From: Maylandia zebra
Taxonomy: Eukaryota > Chordata > Actinopteri > Cichliformes > Cichlidae
Length of the DNA: 64,000 bases
NCBI RefSeq assembly: GCF_041146795.1
Contig: NC_135172.1
Span: 39,944,123 to 40,008,122, forward strand
Direction: 5' to 3'
The notes beneath the pieces are model-generated. The model searched no databases, was not told the origin of the DNA, and was given only the letters and a program-made list of their open reading frames with translations. Shown in pieces: positions 26,727 through 39,200 of this stretch. Position 1 is the stretch's first letter. Every line of letters starts with the position of its first letter. The position numbers and the translations under genes are program-made.

Positions 26727-29120
26727 AGTTGGAGCACAAAGTTTATCTAAGTAATAAAAATGCACCTTCTTTTGTGGGAGGGTTACTTACACTGTTGATT
26801 CAACAGAGGAACAGCTGTGTGCAGTCTGTGCCCCGTCTTACAGTGTCCGGCCACAGAGATGAATTCAATAAGATGAAAAAGGCGGAATATGTAGTAAACA
26901 AAGGACAGCTTTATTAAGGCCTTTAATGAAAATGTGTGTAAAATGAGGCCACTGTTTGATAATGATAATCAGTTTGATGATAGTTGATCTTTGTGACTCA
27001 TAGAACTTAATGTACATTTTATCAACAATCCTGTATAAAGACAGTGAAAACAAGGAGATACAAAACAGAAGTATGAGAAAGCAGATGTCTTCAGGCACAC
27101 TCTGTTCACTGGGACTAGACCTGCTCTTGAAGCAAAAAGAAGGCGCTGTGCATCTTTATACATTATAAAACTTTTTTCTCTTGAGCTTTTTCCAGTGTTG
27201 GTGCAGGACCATGGTGTCTGATGAGATCCAGGTCACATTTCAGTTTGAGAACAGACTATAACAGTAAAAAAAATTATGGTAAAATGCAAAGAAATCAAGG
27301 ACAGAATCCCAGGCTACATTTGTGACTCATTGGTGGTTATTGTAAGGTGCAACTGGTTCCAGATTGGGCACTTGGTCTGTTTTGGTGGAAGGAATGTGAT
27401 ATTTAAGATGCCATATTTCAGCAGCTCAGGTTGGGTTACTGAAGACTTTACAGATTTGTTGATGCAAAGGTAACATTCTTTACAGTCTGTATTTTCAGAA
27501 TAAAAATATGACTGTGATGTCACATGATGCCACAACTCAGCGGCTCAGGTTGGTTTAAAGTTTTTCAAATTGATAGCTTCGGTGCAGCTACTAAAATTCT
27601 TGGATGAGTTTGAATTTCAGTGACTTTGATCTCAAGGTCAGAGGTAACATTTTCTGAAAATGTCATGAATGCTGTAACTCAAGAACAAGAAACTTATATG
27701 TGATTACTCATGAAAGTGGCCACTTTCTCATTACTTTCATACATTGTTTTAGGAAGTATCCAAAACATACAAGTTTCATTATATAATTTTTCAAGGGATC
27801 TTATATCTGTTTTCACTCTTATATGCTTTTCATACAAGTTTCACACAAGACAGATACAAACTTTATAAGATTTATATATATCTGTTCCATATGGGAGGAT
27901 TCTGAAATTGATAAAATCATGTCTCTAGTAGGATTTTTTTGTGAACTGTGGGGTATTTTTGTTGTAGCATTAAGCATAGAAACTGATTTGTCTGCCTAAA
28001 AGCTAAATCAGAAGTACCAAAGAAGATTAAGGATTTAATTAAATTTTGCCCTGTCTGTCTAATTACGTTTGACAATCATTTATGGTAAATAAGACCATAT
28101 CTGCATGTCTTTGTACAATCACAATCAAACGGGTGTACAGGTGTTCCTAATAAACTGCTCCTCTAGTGTGTGACATTCTCACAACAAGGGGTTGTTACCA
28201 TGGTAACACTTACCCTCAGACTGACTCAGTTTCCCATCAATGACCTGACCCTGCTCCCTGATGCTCACCTGTTCGTCTCCACTTCTCCAGAATCAAATGT
28301 AAAAATTTTGGTTTTATATTTTTATGCTGGTGATTCTACTGAATTTAAATGTCCAGGTAACTGAAACCCTCTGAGGAAGTTGCTGTGTAAAAGTATTGTC
28401 CTGATTCATAATAATGTAACAATAAAGAGTCTGCAAAGCATTGAAGCAATCACTTGATAATTTATGAATCACTGTCTTCTGGTCATACTGGGCAGCTTTA
28501 AGTGTGAATGTGTGTATTTATGTATGATTAAACAGCTCCACTGTAAAATAAATACATAAATAAGAATCTTATTGAAGCAAACGTCAAAAAGTCGTCTCTT
28601 TGAAGTCACTCAGAGCTCACTGTAAGTCATCAGTCTCATCTCAGAGACAAGCACAGAGCTCATCACTGAGCTACCTGTGGTAATGACTTCTGTCCCACTC
28701 AGCCCCATCTTGGTTCAGTCGTTTTCAGCTGTTTATTTATTTCTCATCTTCAGTTCAAGTCTGGGATGACAGTGTTTCTTTTCTCTGTTAAAAAGTAACT
28801 GTTTTGTGATGCAGCGAGCAGACTGTTACGTATTCAGGGCCAGACAAATTACCTCTAATCATTTGCATTTTCAAGCCATTTGAGGTCTGTTGCATAAAAG
28901 TCTTCAAATATTTGTGGGAAATATTGTTTAGAGATTTATATTGTTGTCAGTATCCAGCGCTTTTATTTACATGACATTTAAAAGAAGAGCCATTTTTCAG
29001 CTTTGTTTTCATTTCACTGCATCATATTTGAATATCTGCAATACTCTGTCAAGTGGAACAGACTTTTTTTATGAAATTTTGAGTCATTTTTTCACAGTGA
29101 AACTTAATAAAGATGTATTC
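26727..29120 (+). repeat. Orphan MATE 3' flank (fourth copy, no coding part)
   Basis: 26,727-26,983 is almost identical to the gene 2 3' UTR from 18,873. Similarity then continues in the same order: 27,050-27,530 with 19,360-19,700; 28,010-28,260 with 20,955-21,480; 28,400-28,950 with the flanks of genes 1 and 2. No MATE exon precedes it. This looks like the remaining tail of a MATE gene whose body was lost by unequal crossing-over, or a tail-only duplication. Confidence 0.75.
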
Positions 29121-29576
29121 TGGTATCTGAGCGCTGCATATTTTGATGACCCCAGGTGATGGGTGTCTCTGTTTTGTTTTTTGTGCTGTGCTTCGTTCTG
29201 CAGGAGCTGATTAAAGAAGCTTGCTGCTTGAGGTACAGCTAAGCCCAGTGAGTTTAACTATAAAAGCTCCCTCTTTCCTGCAGCAGATCCTTCCCTTGCT
29301 CTCTGGTTATCCTTTCCTCACTGCTATTGTTTGGTTTGGACACCAGCTTCCTAGACTACACTGGCTCAGCTACAACATGTGTTTTTGATTCTTACTGACC
29401 TTGTCACATGCTCATGCACGTTTTACACTACTGACTTGCTGACATACACATTCACCTTAATTATGTTCTGTAAATAAATCATCCTTTGCTACCTTTAGTT
29501 ACTTTAGTTACAACCTCATCCAGTCTCACTCTGTTTCATTGGACCCTGTTTTATTTGCAGGTGGAAGGACCCAGTG
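29121..29576. other. LTR-like or promoter-like segment
   Basis: Contains TATAAAAG at about 29,261 and AATAAA near 29,475, an arrangement that could be the U3/R part of an LTR. I found no paired copy, no target duplication and no primer site, so this is only a possibility. Confidence 0.25.
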
Positions 29577-29647
29577 CAATCGAGGAAAGGCTCTAATCCT
29601 TCTGGAAAGTGCTACTTTCCAGAAGGATTAGAGCCTTTCCTCAATTG
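29577..29647. repeat. Near-perfect 34-bp-arm hairpin
   Basis: Arms 29,582-29,610 and 29,614-29,642 are perfect reverse complements (29 bp) with a 3-base loop GCT. After one mismatch the pairing resumes for four more bases on each side. It sits directly before a SINE. Confidence 0.95.
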
Positions 29648-29978
29648 GATTAGGGGACAATCGTGCCTCAAGAGTTGGGAGTTCGCCTTGTAATCGGAAG
29701 GTTGCCGGTTCGAGCCCCGGCTCAGACAGTCTCGGTCGTTGTGTCCTTGGGCAAGACGCTTCACCTACTGCCTACTGGTGTTGGCCAGAAGGGCCGATGG
29801 CGCAATATGGCAGCCTCGCTTCTGTCAGTCTGTCCCAGGGCAGCTGTGGCTACAACTGTAGCTTGCCTCCACCAGTGTGTGAATGTGAGAGTGGATGACT
29901 GGGTGTGTAAAGTGCTTTGGGGTCCCTAGGGGGGACTAGTAAAAGCGCTATACAAATACAGGCCATTTACCATTTACT
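29648..29978 (+). mobile_element. tRNA-derived SINE
   Basis: Carries a B-box-like pol III element GGTTCGAGCC (29,707-29,716). The body CTTGGGCAAGACGCTTCACC and a 3' region AAGTGCTTTGGGGTCCC, AAAAGCGCTATACAAATA are typical of tRNA-derived fish SINEs. It lies about 270 bases before the gene 3 start codon. Short frames inside are not protein genes. Confidence 0.75.
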
Positions 29979-30132
29979 AAGGAATATCACCAGCATCTTT
30001 TAACTGTCATTTTAATGATCAACTGTAAGTGAATGCTTTATTTGTACAAGTGTATTGAGTATTTTGCAATAGCCGAAATCACACCTAAACAGAGTCAAGA
30101 GTTGGTTGGCTGTAAGGTGAGGAGGACAGTAT

Positions 30133-30150
30133 GTGTCTGGCCCCTCCTCA
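30133..30150 (+). promoter_or_regulatory. Conserved GC-box-like promoter element, MATE gene 3
   Basis: The same 18-mer as at 11,144-11,161, GTGTCTGGCCCCTCCTCA, 100 bases before the gene 3 start codon. Further shared words are GTTATCAAA and the bases just before the ATG (TGTTCAATTATGGAC). A pol II promoter element is inferred. Confidence 0.45.
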
Positions 30151-30249
30151 GACTCCTGCGCTGGTTATCAAACCAACAACATTTTCTTCTGCCTGAGTGA
30201 CAGAAATCACCCAGAGCTGTTTGTGAAGAGGATCTGTATTTGTTCAATT

Positions 30250-33200
30250 ATGGACTCTTCTGGGGAAAAAACAGGAAAATGCACCGAGGCAGTGAAAGAG
30301 GATTTAAAGGAAAGTGCAGCGGCTGCTTGCGCACAGAGCTCCCGAGGCTGTTGCCACATATGTGTCCCTCGGTTTATTCCGTCAGTTTACCGCAATGAGC
30401 TTGTGCAACTTTCCAAACTGGCGGGACCAGTGGTAAGACTGTGTGTAAATTTGAAGCTCATTTGAAGTTTGTCACACTCTCTGTCTGTTGTTACTGACAG
30501 GAAGAACGGATTTACTACAGAAGATGCACCATGTGTCAATAAACTGTAATTTGATTTAAACGTGGGACCTGGACCCTGGTTTAGTGTCTTATTAATAAAT
30601 ACATTAAATGTTATTTATGTTATTATGAAGTCCTGTTTCTGAATGGACCTCAAGCACTGTAGGACTGTACTGTGTATATCTGTTTAGTATTACAATCATT
30701 TAATTTTAAATTAAGTTACTATGTTTTTATGCATTATTTGGATTACATATCAAATTCCTCCATGTTTTCTTTAAGCCCCCAAAACATACAGTTGCTTATG
30801 TTTTTACTATTTTTACTCTTTATCGTGCTGCTGTAACACAGAAATTTCCCTTGTGGGAAGTATCCATCTATTTTAGATATTTGCTATATGTTTAACATCC
30901 TTAAGTTACTAAATGTTTTAACCATATTCATTACTTATTTATTTTTCCTTTAAATGTATTTCTAAATACAACACAGAGTCAGTATCTCCTCTTCTGTGCT
31001 TCAGGTCATTTCCCAGTTCATGATTTTCATGATCGGTTTTGTCAGCACGGTGTTCTGTGGTCACCTGGGGAAAACTGAACTTGCAGCTGTAGCATTATCA
31101 ATTGCGGTGAGCAGACATTTCAGTGCCTTTGTTGTTGAACTGTAAATATGCATCATTTTTTACCCCACTTTATGCATGTTGTGTTTCGTTTGCAGGTAGT
31201 TAACGTCACTGGTATTTCCATTGGCACCGGTTTGTCGTTAACTTGTGATACCCTCATATCTCAGGTAGGGTCCTCACCAGAGCTTTCACTTTATTTGTGT
31301 AACCAAGACAAACACAAGCAGCACAGCTGGGTTCCCAGGTTCTCCTGGAATGCCCTTTTAAACATCTCAACACTGAGCTTTTGTGTGGAGTTATTTTTCT
31401 ATGATCAGTCATACCCTTGTTCTTTGGTGGGATTCTGTGTTTTCCAACTTTTCTCACCCGAGCGTCTGTCTACCTGTTTCACGCAGACGTATGGGAGCGG
31501 TAACTTGAAGCGTGTGGGTGTGATTCTCCAGAGGGGAGTTCTGATTCTGCTGCTGGCCTGTTTCCCTTGTTGGGCCATCCTCATCAACACTGAGCCTCTC
31601 CTACTTGCTGTCAAACAGAGTCCAGAGGTCGCCAGGTGAGCTGTTATTAACCAGCAATAACAGACGCGTGGATGTTGTGACACTGCTGAGCATGTGTCTG
31701 TCTCACTCTTAAAGAAACACAAATTATGCAAAATGCCAAGCACTGTTAGTTTGTGCAAAAAATACAGTGGTCCCTCGCTATACTGCGGTTCACCTTCCGC
31801 TGTTTCGCGGATTTTTTTTGTGCAATTTTGCATGTTTTTTTGTTTTTGTTGTTTTTGCATTCAGCTTGTCAAATTTACATAAATCTTCGATCACTAGCAG
31901 TGTGACTCTGAAGTGCTGTACTGTATGTTTGTAAGTTTTCTCCCCAACAAAAACAACAATGTCGACGAAACGTTTTGCACCGTCAAAGGCACCTGCGGTA
32001 GCACCCAAGATACAGAGAAAGATGCTAACCATCTCACAAATGATGAACTTCTGGACATGCTAAAGGAAGGTAGAAGTTACCGTATTTTTCAGACCATGAG
32101 GCATTAGGCAAAACAAAACAGTCAGATGAGTTAAACTTTACTCAACTCATTGTTCTTGCTTCCTCTACTTCCGTACCATTGATTCATTAATGTTTAATTC
32201 TCTGGCAGCTGCTCTATTCCCATGTTCTGGACATAAAAACAGGGTTTGATCTTTGGCTTCATTCTTTAATACTGGACTTATTTTTCTACGAAGGTTTGAA
32301 CTTTGAGAGTCTTTAAACAGGAGAGAAAAGTGTGAAAATGTTCATGCCTGTCAGAGAAAAGTGTATAAAGTGTGTAGTGACGGTCAAAGGAGCTTGCAAA
32401 GAAAAGCGTCTGGACTTCTTTAAGTTGCTTGAAGACGTTTCACCTCTCATCCGAGAAGCTTCTTCAGTTCTAAGGTCAAATGGTGGAGAGTCCCAGATAT
32501 AAACCTAGTGGGAGTGACCCCCCACAGAGGGACAAAAGGACCCCCTGATGATCCTCTAATCGCCTGAGCCAAGGTGTGAAACTGGGTGTGGGTCCCAATC
32601 AGCCAGAGTTTCGGGTGAGTTCATTGTGAAACCTGGCCCCACCTTATCATGAGATCAGATGGCCCAGGATGTGAGTGGGCGTTAAGGCGTCTGGGAAGGA
32701 TCTCAAAACTGGATTATAGATGGCAGAGAGTTGGTGTCGTAAACCCCCGCCTCTGTTCAAAGATGGTCGCTCACAGTGGACATAGATGGCTTCTTTCACT
32801 CCTCTTTCAAACCATCTGTCCTCTCTGTCCAAAATGTGAACATTGGCATCCTCGAAAGAGTGACCTTTATCCTTAAGATGCAGATGGACTGCTGAGTCTT
32901 GTCCTGTGGAGGTGGCTCTTCTACGTTGGGCCATGTGCTTGTGAAGTGGCTGTTTGGTCTCTCCAATGTAGAGGTCCGGGCATTCCTCGCTGCACTGTAC
33001 AGCATACACCACGTTGTTAAGTCTGTGTTTTGGCGTTTTGTCTTTCGGGTGTAGTGACGGGTTTTACAGCCTAAAAACAACATATTTTTAGAACGTAACT
33101 CGAGATAAACGGGGCGTCACTGTAATGCAGTAATCGAAAAGCACATTATACCAAACCTCATAGTTTGACCACCTGTAGCAGCAGAAACTAGCTGTTAACT

Positions 33201-36200
33201 CAGCAGTGGAAATGCATGGAAATGTGTGCTGGTTCTTACTGCACACATTTCTGACCTGTGAGAAATAATTCAGTAGATCCTTGTACAGGTTTACAACCCA
33301 ACACTACTTAAACTACGTGCTGTGTTTGTTTGTTTGTCACATTGTTACTGTGCCTTGACTTTTGGATAAAGCTGCCAAAAACTTTTAAAAAGATAATTAA
33401 CATCCTGAGACCTGAGATGCATTTTCAGTTTGTCTAAACTATTTGGGATTAGTTGGACCCAATAAGTATAAAAAGGAAGCACCATCATTGGTGGGCTTAT
33501 TTTACAGCATAACGCATTAAAGTCACCATTGTGTAACACAGCATGAAACAGTAATGAGCAGAATGAAGTAAAAGAACAAGCAAAATGGTATGTAACCTTA
33601 ATTTATGTGCAGTCAAATGTCACCATCATCAGTTTCACAGGCTTACTTTGTTTTTTTCATTTCCACATGAAGCCTCTCCCAGCTCTATGTGAAGATCTTC
33701 ATGCCCGCTCTGCCGGTGAGTTTGACAGGATTTGATGCAGATTTGGAAGGTGTTCAATATTTAAACAAAAGGCAGGTTGATATCCAGAACTGAGGGTCTT
33801 AACAACAGATGCAGTGCTATTTAAGGTCCAGAGAGCATCGGTCACACCTCAGCACACGGGGTGGTAGAGAAAGTCATCTACTAAGGGTTAGGGTTGGTAG
33901 TTTGACCCCTTAGCTGCTCCAGTCTGCATGCCAAATGTCCTTCAGCAAAATAGTAACCCCAAGTTACTCTCCAATGAATCCATTGGCGTGTGAATGTTAG
34001 ATAAAAAGCACTTAGGCATGCTCACCTAACCCTATATGTGATCTCCTCCCTTTTGTCCCCAGATCTATGGGCGTTGGTGCTTAAGAGGTTAAGGATCGGA
34101 TGGGTGAATGAGACGTGTTGTAAAAAGCACTTTGAGTGCTCTGAGAGATTAGAAAAGCACTTTATAAGAATCAGTGCATTCACCATTTATCATGTTTGAC
34201 TTGGTATTCGTTTCTAAGGAGATTTACATTGTTCAACAATACTGCTCAATCTCTAACTTTGATGCCCCCCTCTCATTTATTCTTGGTTGAACTTTGAGGC
34301 ATAAACTATCAGACAAAGTGGATGAGGGTTAATAACTTGCAGTGGAGGTGTATCAATGTATAGAATCTGTGATAAATTTTATTTCTTTGATTTATTACTA
34401 ATTATTTGACATGTTCATTGTTTTCATTGAAAAGTGTTAGCGTGCTGATTAACCTAAGATCCGATCATGTGCTCAAATTTGTTCTTCACTTCTGTCAACG
34501 AGTCTCTTATAATTTAATGTTTGCTTTCTTCAGGCTGCTTTCATGTACCATCTGCAGGGGAGGTATCTTCAAAATCAGGTGCAGTGCTTTTGAAGCATGC
34601 ATATGGCCTACATTACTTTAATAACTGGTTGTGCTTTTAAAACATTAACATGAATATTATTTGTATTTTGTGCTTTGGTGTACAGGGAATTATATGGCCT
34701 CAAGTTATAACTGGAGCAATCGGAAATGTCTTTAATGCAATATTCAACTACGTCCTCATCCATCAGCTGGATTTGGGTGTTGCGTAAGTTTTCCTCCATC
34801 ATTCCTGTGACATCATTGGTTGAATGTAACCTCAATTCAGACAGTGAAAACTATATGTGTTTTAAATTCTTTATCTAAATTCATGATCCAGTGAATTTAG
34901 GTGAATTACCACAGGTTTTATGGTGTGTTGGTAAATTTGCAGACCCAAATGCAGGACACAAGGATCAAGTGTCCTGCATTTGATCCTTGTGCACTTGAAA
35001 GACGAGAATACACTGACCGTCAAAGTAAAACAGGAAACAGACTGGGCACAGAACTAAACCTAAGAACTAGACACAGAGGCACCAGAAAAAAACCCTCAAA
35101 ACTAAAATACAAAAACAGAACTCAGAAGGCTAGAAGTCATATACAAAGATGAAATCATAGAATAACACCAATAATACACAAAACACTGGGTCACCGATTC
35201 AGGACCATAACATCATGAGCTTGAGCACAGTAATATTTTTAGTGTCAGTGTCAAGGTATCAGACAACATGCTTTCAAACTGTGGCAGATGTGTGCGGATA
35301 TAATTTCGTAGTTGAAGATATCTTAAAAAATGGCTGCACAGTATTCCAAATCTATCTTTTAATTGTTGAAATGACATGAAGGTATCGTTTGATTACACGT
35401 CTTTTAATTTATGAATTCCCAGTTCATGCCACACGTTGAAAGCTCTGTCTGCACATGATGGAAGGAAAGAAGGGTTAGATGTAACAGGCATACACATTGA
35501 TAGTGGTTTTAGTTTAAAGTGCTTAATTTGAAGCAAACAACATATATCTAATAAGAAATCAATACCAGGCTTCGGAAGACTATAAAACCCATAAGCACAA
35601 GGAAATACAAAGCGGCACTATTGAAAAAAATATATAACAAAATGTAGAACATGAATATAAATTGTTTCTCAAAAACCTCAAAGGAATAATGAACTGACAG
35701 CAAATTCGAAACCCATCCATCCATCCTCTTTCACTTGTCTTTTTACAGGGTTACAGGGGGCTGAAGCCTATCTTAGGGTGCTTGAATTGTCACCTGTAAA
35801 TATGGAGCTTTAATTGTTCATTTTTTTTCCTTCTTTTAATCTCTAATGTTTTTATCTTCTAGTGGATCAGCAGCAGCCAGTGCCATCTCCCAGTATTTGT
35901 TGGCATCGGTCTTATTCATTTACATGTACTTGAGAGGTCTGCATAAGGCCACATGGGCAGGTCAGTCATTTTACTTCTACGGGGATCCTGAACTTGCTGA
36001 AATGTTTTGATTTTGCTGTGTCGTTCGCCTTATTTCCAATTCTGTCCAATAATTTCATCATGTTGCATCATTTAGCTTTTGGCCTTTCATACCTGAAGTT
36101 TTCCATTATAAATACTCAAGAGTTTAATGTTTGACAAAAATAGTCATACTCTATAACTGTGGAGTGCAGTGTGGAGGAGAGGTTATTCTTTAACACTGCG

Positions 36201-39200
36201 GTTCCAATAAACTTCAAGACATCTCTGTAATAGTTAAAATGTGTGGGATTTAAATATTGTTTAATAGTAATGTCTGATTTATGCAAATTCCTCATTAGTA
36301 ATTGTTGATCCGAGGCCCATAATTAAATCCTAATTTAAACCAATAGTTTGAAAGATGACATATAGAGTCACTCTGACCCACACAGGTTGGTCCCTCGACT
36401 GTCTCCAGGAGTGGGGACCCTTTGCCCAGCTGGCTGTCCCCAGCATGCTCATGCTCTGTCTGGAGTGGTGGGTGGTTGAAGTGGGAGGATTCCTGGCTGG
36501 TGTGATCAGTGAGGCCGAGTTGGGAGCTCACTTGATATCCTACGAATTGACTATTACTGCATACATGGTAACTCCAGTGAACCTTTTGACTTTTGCTTAT
36601 ATGTTGACCTGGCATTACATTTTGGAATTACACATGGATTTTCCCACAGATTCCATTAGGGTTTGCTAGTGCTGCCAGCGTACGGGTTGGGAATGCACTT
36701 GGTGCAGGAAACATCGAGCAGGCCAAGCTGTCGTGCAAAGTCCCCATCATCTGTGCATGTAAGAACCAACACACTAAGTATTATTTTCTGTGTTAAATGA
36801 ACAGAAAAAAGTAAAAATACTGCTAACTGAGCAGTAGCAGGATTAGTTTTATTTCATGCTGAGCTTCATGACATAAGAATATGAAGTAGAATACATTTCA
36901 TAAAATATAAATGAACTATTCATCCATCCAGCCACCTTCCAACAGCGTAGCCAATTAATGGTAGATTAATGGTGGACTCTCGGTGCCAAGTCCATCACAG
37001 GGCCAACTCAGAGATAGACAACCATTCATATTCATGTATACAGTGACATTAGAGCCATTAACTAACCTAACATGCATTTCTTTGGTCTGGGAGGAAGCTC
37101 GAGTACCTCCACAACCCATACAGGGTCCATGGCTGTTCCGTCAACATAAGGGGTCACCACAGGGGGTAGCTTTGCATGATTGATCTGGTCAGTTTTATGC
37201 CGGATACCCATCCTGACACAGTCCCAAAGGGGATTTGTCTCCAGTTGAAATTGAACCAGTGACCTTTTGCCTATTATGGACCAGTTTGTTTACCCGACCC
37301 TGGGCAAAATAGTATGTAGTTGATATGCATTAGAACACATGTTGAATAAGCTGCAATAAATTTGTGGACTATGTATACTTCATGTAATTTTGAGCCTGCA
37401 GTTAAACTTGAACCCTTTAAATCCCAGCGTATCGTATTTGATACATGCCTTTTTGTGATCATCAGCGTGACTCCCCCCACCCCACCCCACCCCCACCCCC
37501 ACCCCCAAATGATTTAAATTGCATGACACATTTTAATGACTAAATTGCAAAAATATCGCTCATGTAGCGAATGTGATTCAAGTTAAACCTCATATATGCT
37601 GATTAAAATTTGATATATATTTTGTCTAAAGGTTCAACAAACAGTCCATTATCAAAAAATGAAAGATTTCTGGCAGTTATATCATGGTTTAGGTTCTAAA
37701 GTGTTAACATAAATTCAACTTGTGCCTTGTTTTTGAACTTGTTTTTGTTGTTAAACGTGAATGCTGTACAATCGTTCCACTTTGGAAAAAGAAGAATAAT
37801 GAAATTACAGTACATTTTTCACCACAACTGTATATAAACTGTAAAGTTGGCCACCTTTTGTGTTCCTTGTTTTTCTGTTTTTCCTGTGATTTTAATATTT
37901 AAATGGTTTTTCTCATTGCAGTCATAATTGCATGCTTTGTTAGTATTATTTTTGGCGTCTCAAAGGATGTCATCGGATACATTTTCACATCAGAGCCGTA
38001 AGTATCTTTGACCTTTAACCTTGATTCCAGGAAGAGTTCCTCTCTTATTTATTGCTTCTTTAATTACATGTATTATTCAAGATAATCATTTATACCTTTG
38101 TCTCAGAAACATGTTGCCCTTGTTATCTAGTTTCAGTTAACTAAAACAAGCCTATGTGAGTGCTATAATCAAATAAATTCATTGTTCATGTGTCCCATTG
38201 TATTAAAGGTCTTGTTTTCATTAAGTTTCATATGTTCTTGATGTTTGACAATATTTGTGAATGTACAGACAAATGTACTGAAGCTGAAACTGCACACTGT
38301 TTTTAGCGATATTTTGCAGAGGGTTTCTGACCTCATGTTGATATTTAGTTTCTTGCATCTTGGTGATGCAATTGCGGTAAGAAATGATTTTACAGCAGTG
38401 ATCGACATTTCAGGCTAATACTGAAAAATATAAAATGTGATTCAGAGAAATCTGTGTTTGTGTTTACAGGCTGTGGCTGGAGGAGTTGTCAGAGGTGTAG
38501 GAAAACAGTCGGTTGGTGCTCTGTGTAACCTGATCGGGTACTACTTTATTGGCTTACCCACTGGTGTGTCTCTGATGTTTGCAGCCAAAATGGGGGTTGT
38601 AGGTGAGGACTGAGTGAGGGTGGCATTCCAAGCTCCTTTGTTTTCCTTCATAGCATTGGATTGATATTACATATTCAAGACAAGAGAAAATAAGATATGT
38701 CGTACTTTATTTATCCCTAATTTTATATAATAACAATTAATTTTATTATATTCATTAAATAAAACCAGACATTTTGGTAGTTTTCTAGTCGAGTATGTTA
38801 TAATAATGCCAGGGAGGAAAGACATCAGCAGTGACTTTGGGGAAGCATTTGTTGCTGTCCATGAAGGTTTGACAGAAGAAAGTCTCTTCTGTCCAAAAGG
38901 AACATTGCAGCATGGATTAGGTTTGCAATATTGCATCTGATGGAACAATGTTCTTTGGACAGACAAGAATAAAGAGGAGATGTTGGGCCATGCAAACTTC
39001 AATGCACACCACAATCATCATCCCAAGCAAAGCACCTCGCTTTTGCGTTTTTTGCTTAGTTTTTGCTAAAGACGTATCATAATATGCCATATGCTGCTAT
39101 TCATCTACACATCTACATCTCTATATATAACCAGTGTATGTTGTGTCTTTCAGGTTACAGGTGGATTGTGACAAATGCGTGCTGCGGTCAGAAATTAAAT

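Larger units (their letters stand above)
31765..33122. mobile_element. Tigger/pogo-like DNA transposon in intron 4 of gene 3
   Basis: It begins CAGTGGTCCCTCGCTATA after TA and ends, reverse-complemented, CAGTGACGCCCCGTTTATC before TA. Near 31,960-32,070 the + strand reads as the start of a Tigger-type transposase ([14 protein letters not shown], then after a frameshift [11 protein letters not shown]), so the coding region is broken. Gene 2 shows the empty site (around 13,419). A Penelope-like fragment has inserted within it. Confidence 0.82.

Noticed and set aside
29699..29720. Possible genuine tRNA gene
   Set aside because: Only the B-box-like part is convincing; a cloverleaf cannot be drawn and the SINE body follows directly.
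29663..29929. 88-codon frame
   Set aside because: It lies wholly inside the tRNA-derived SINE.
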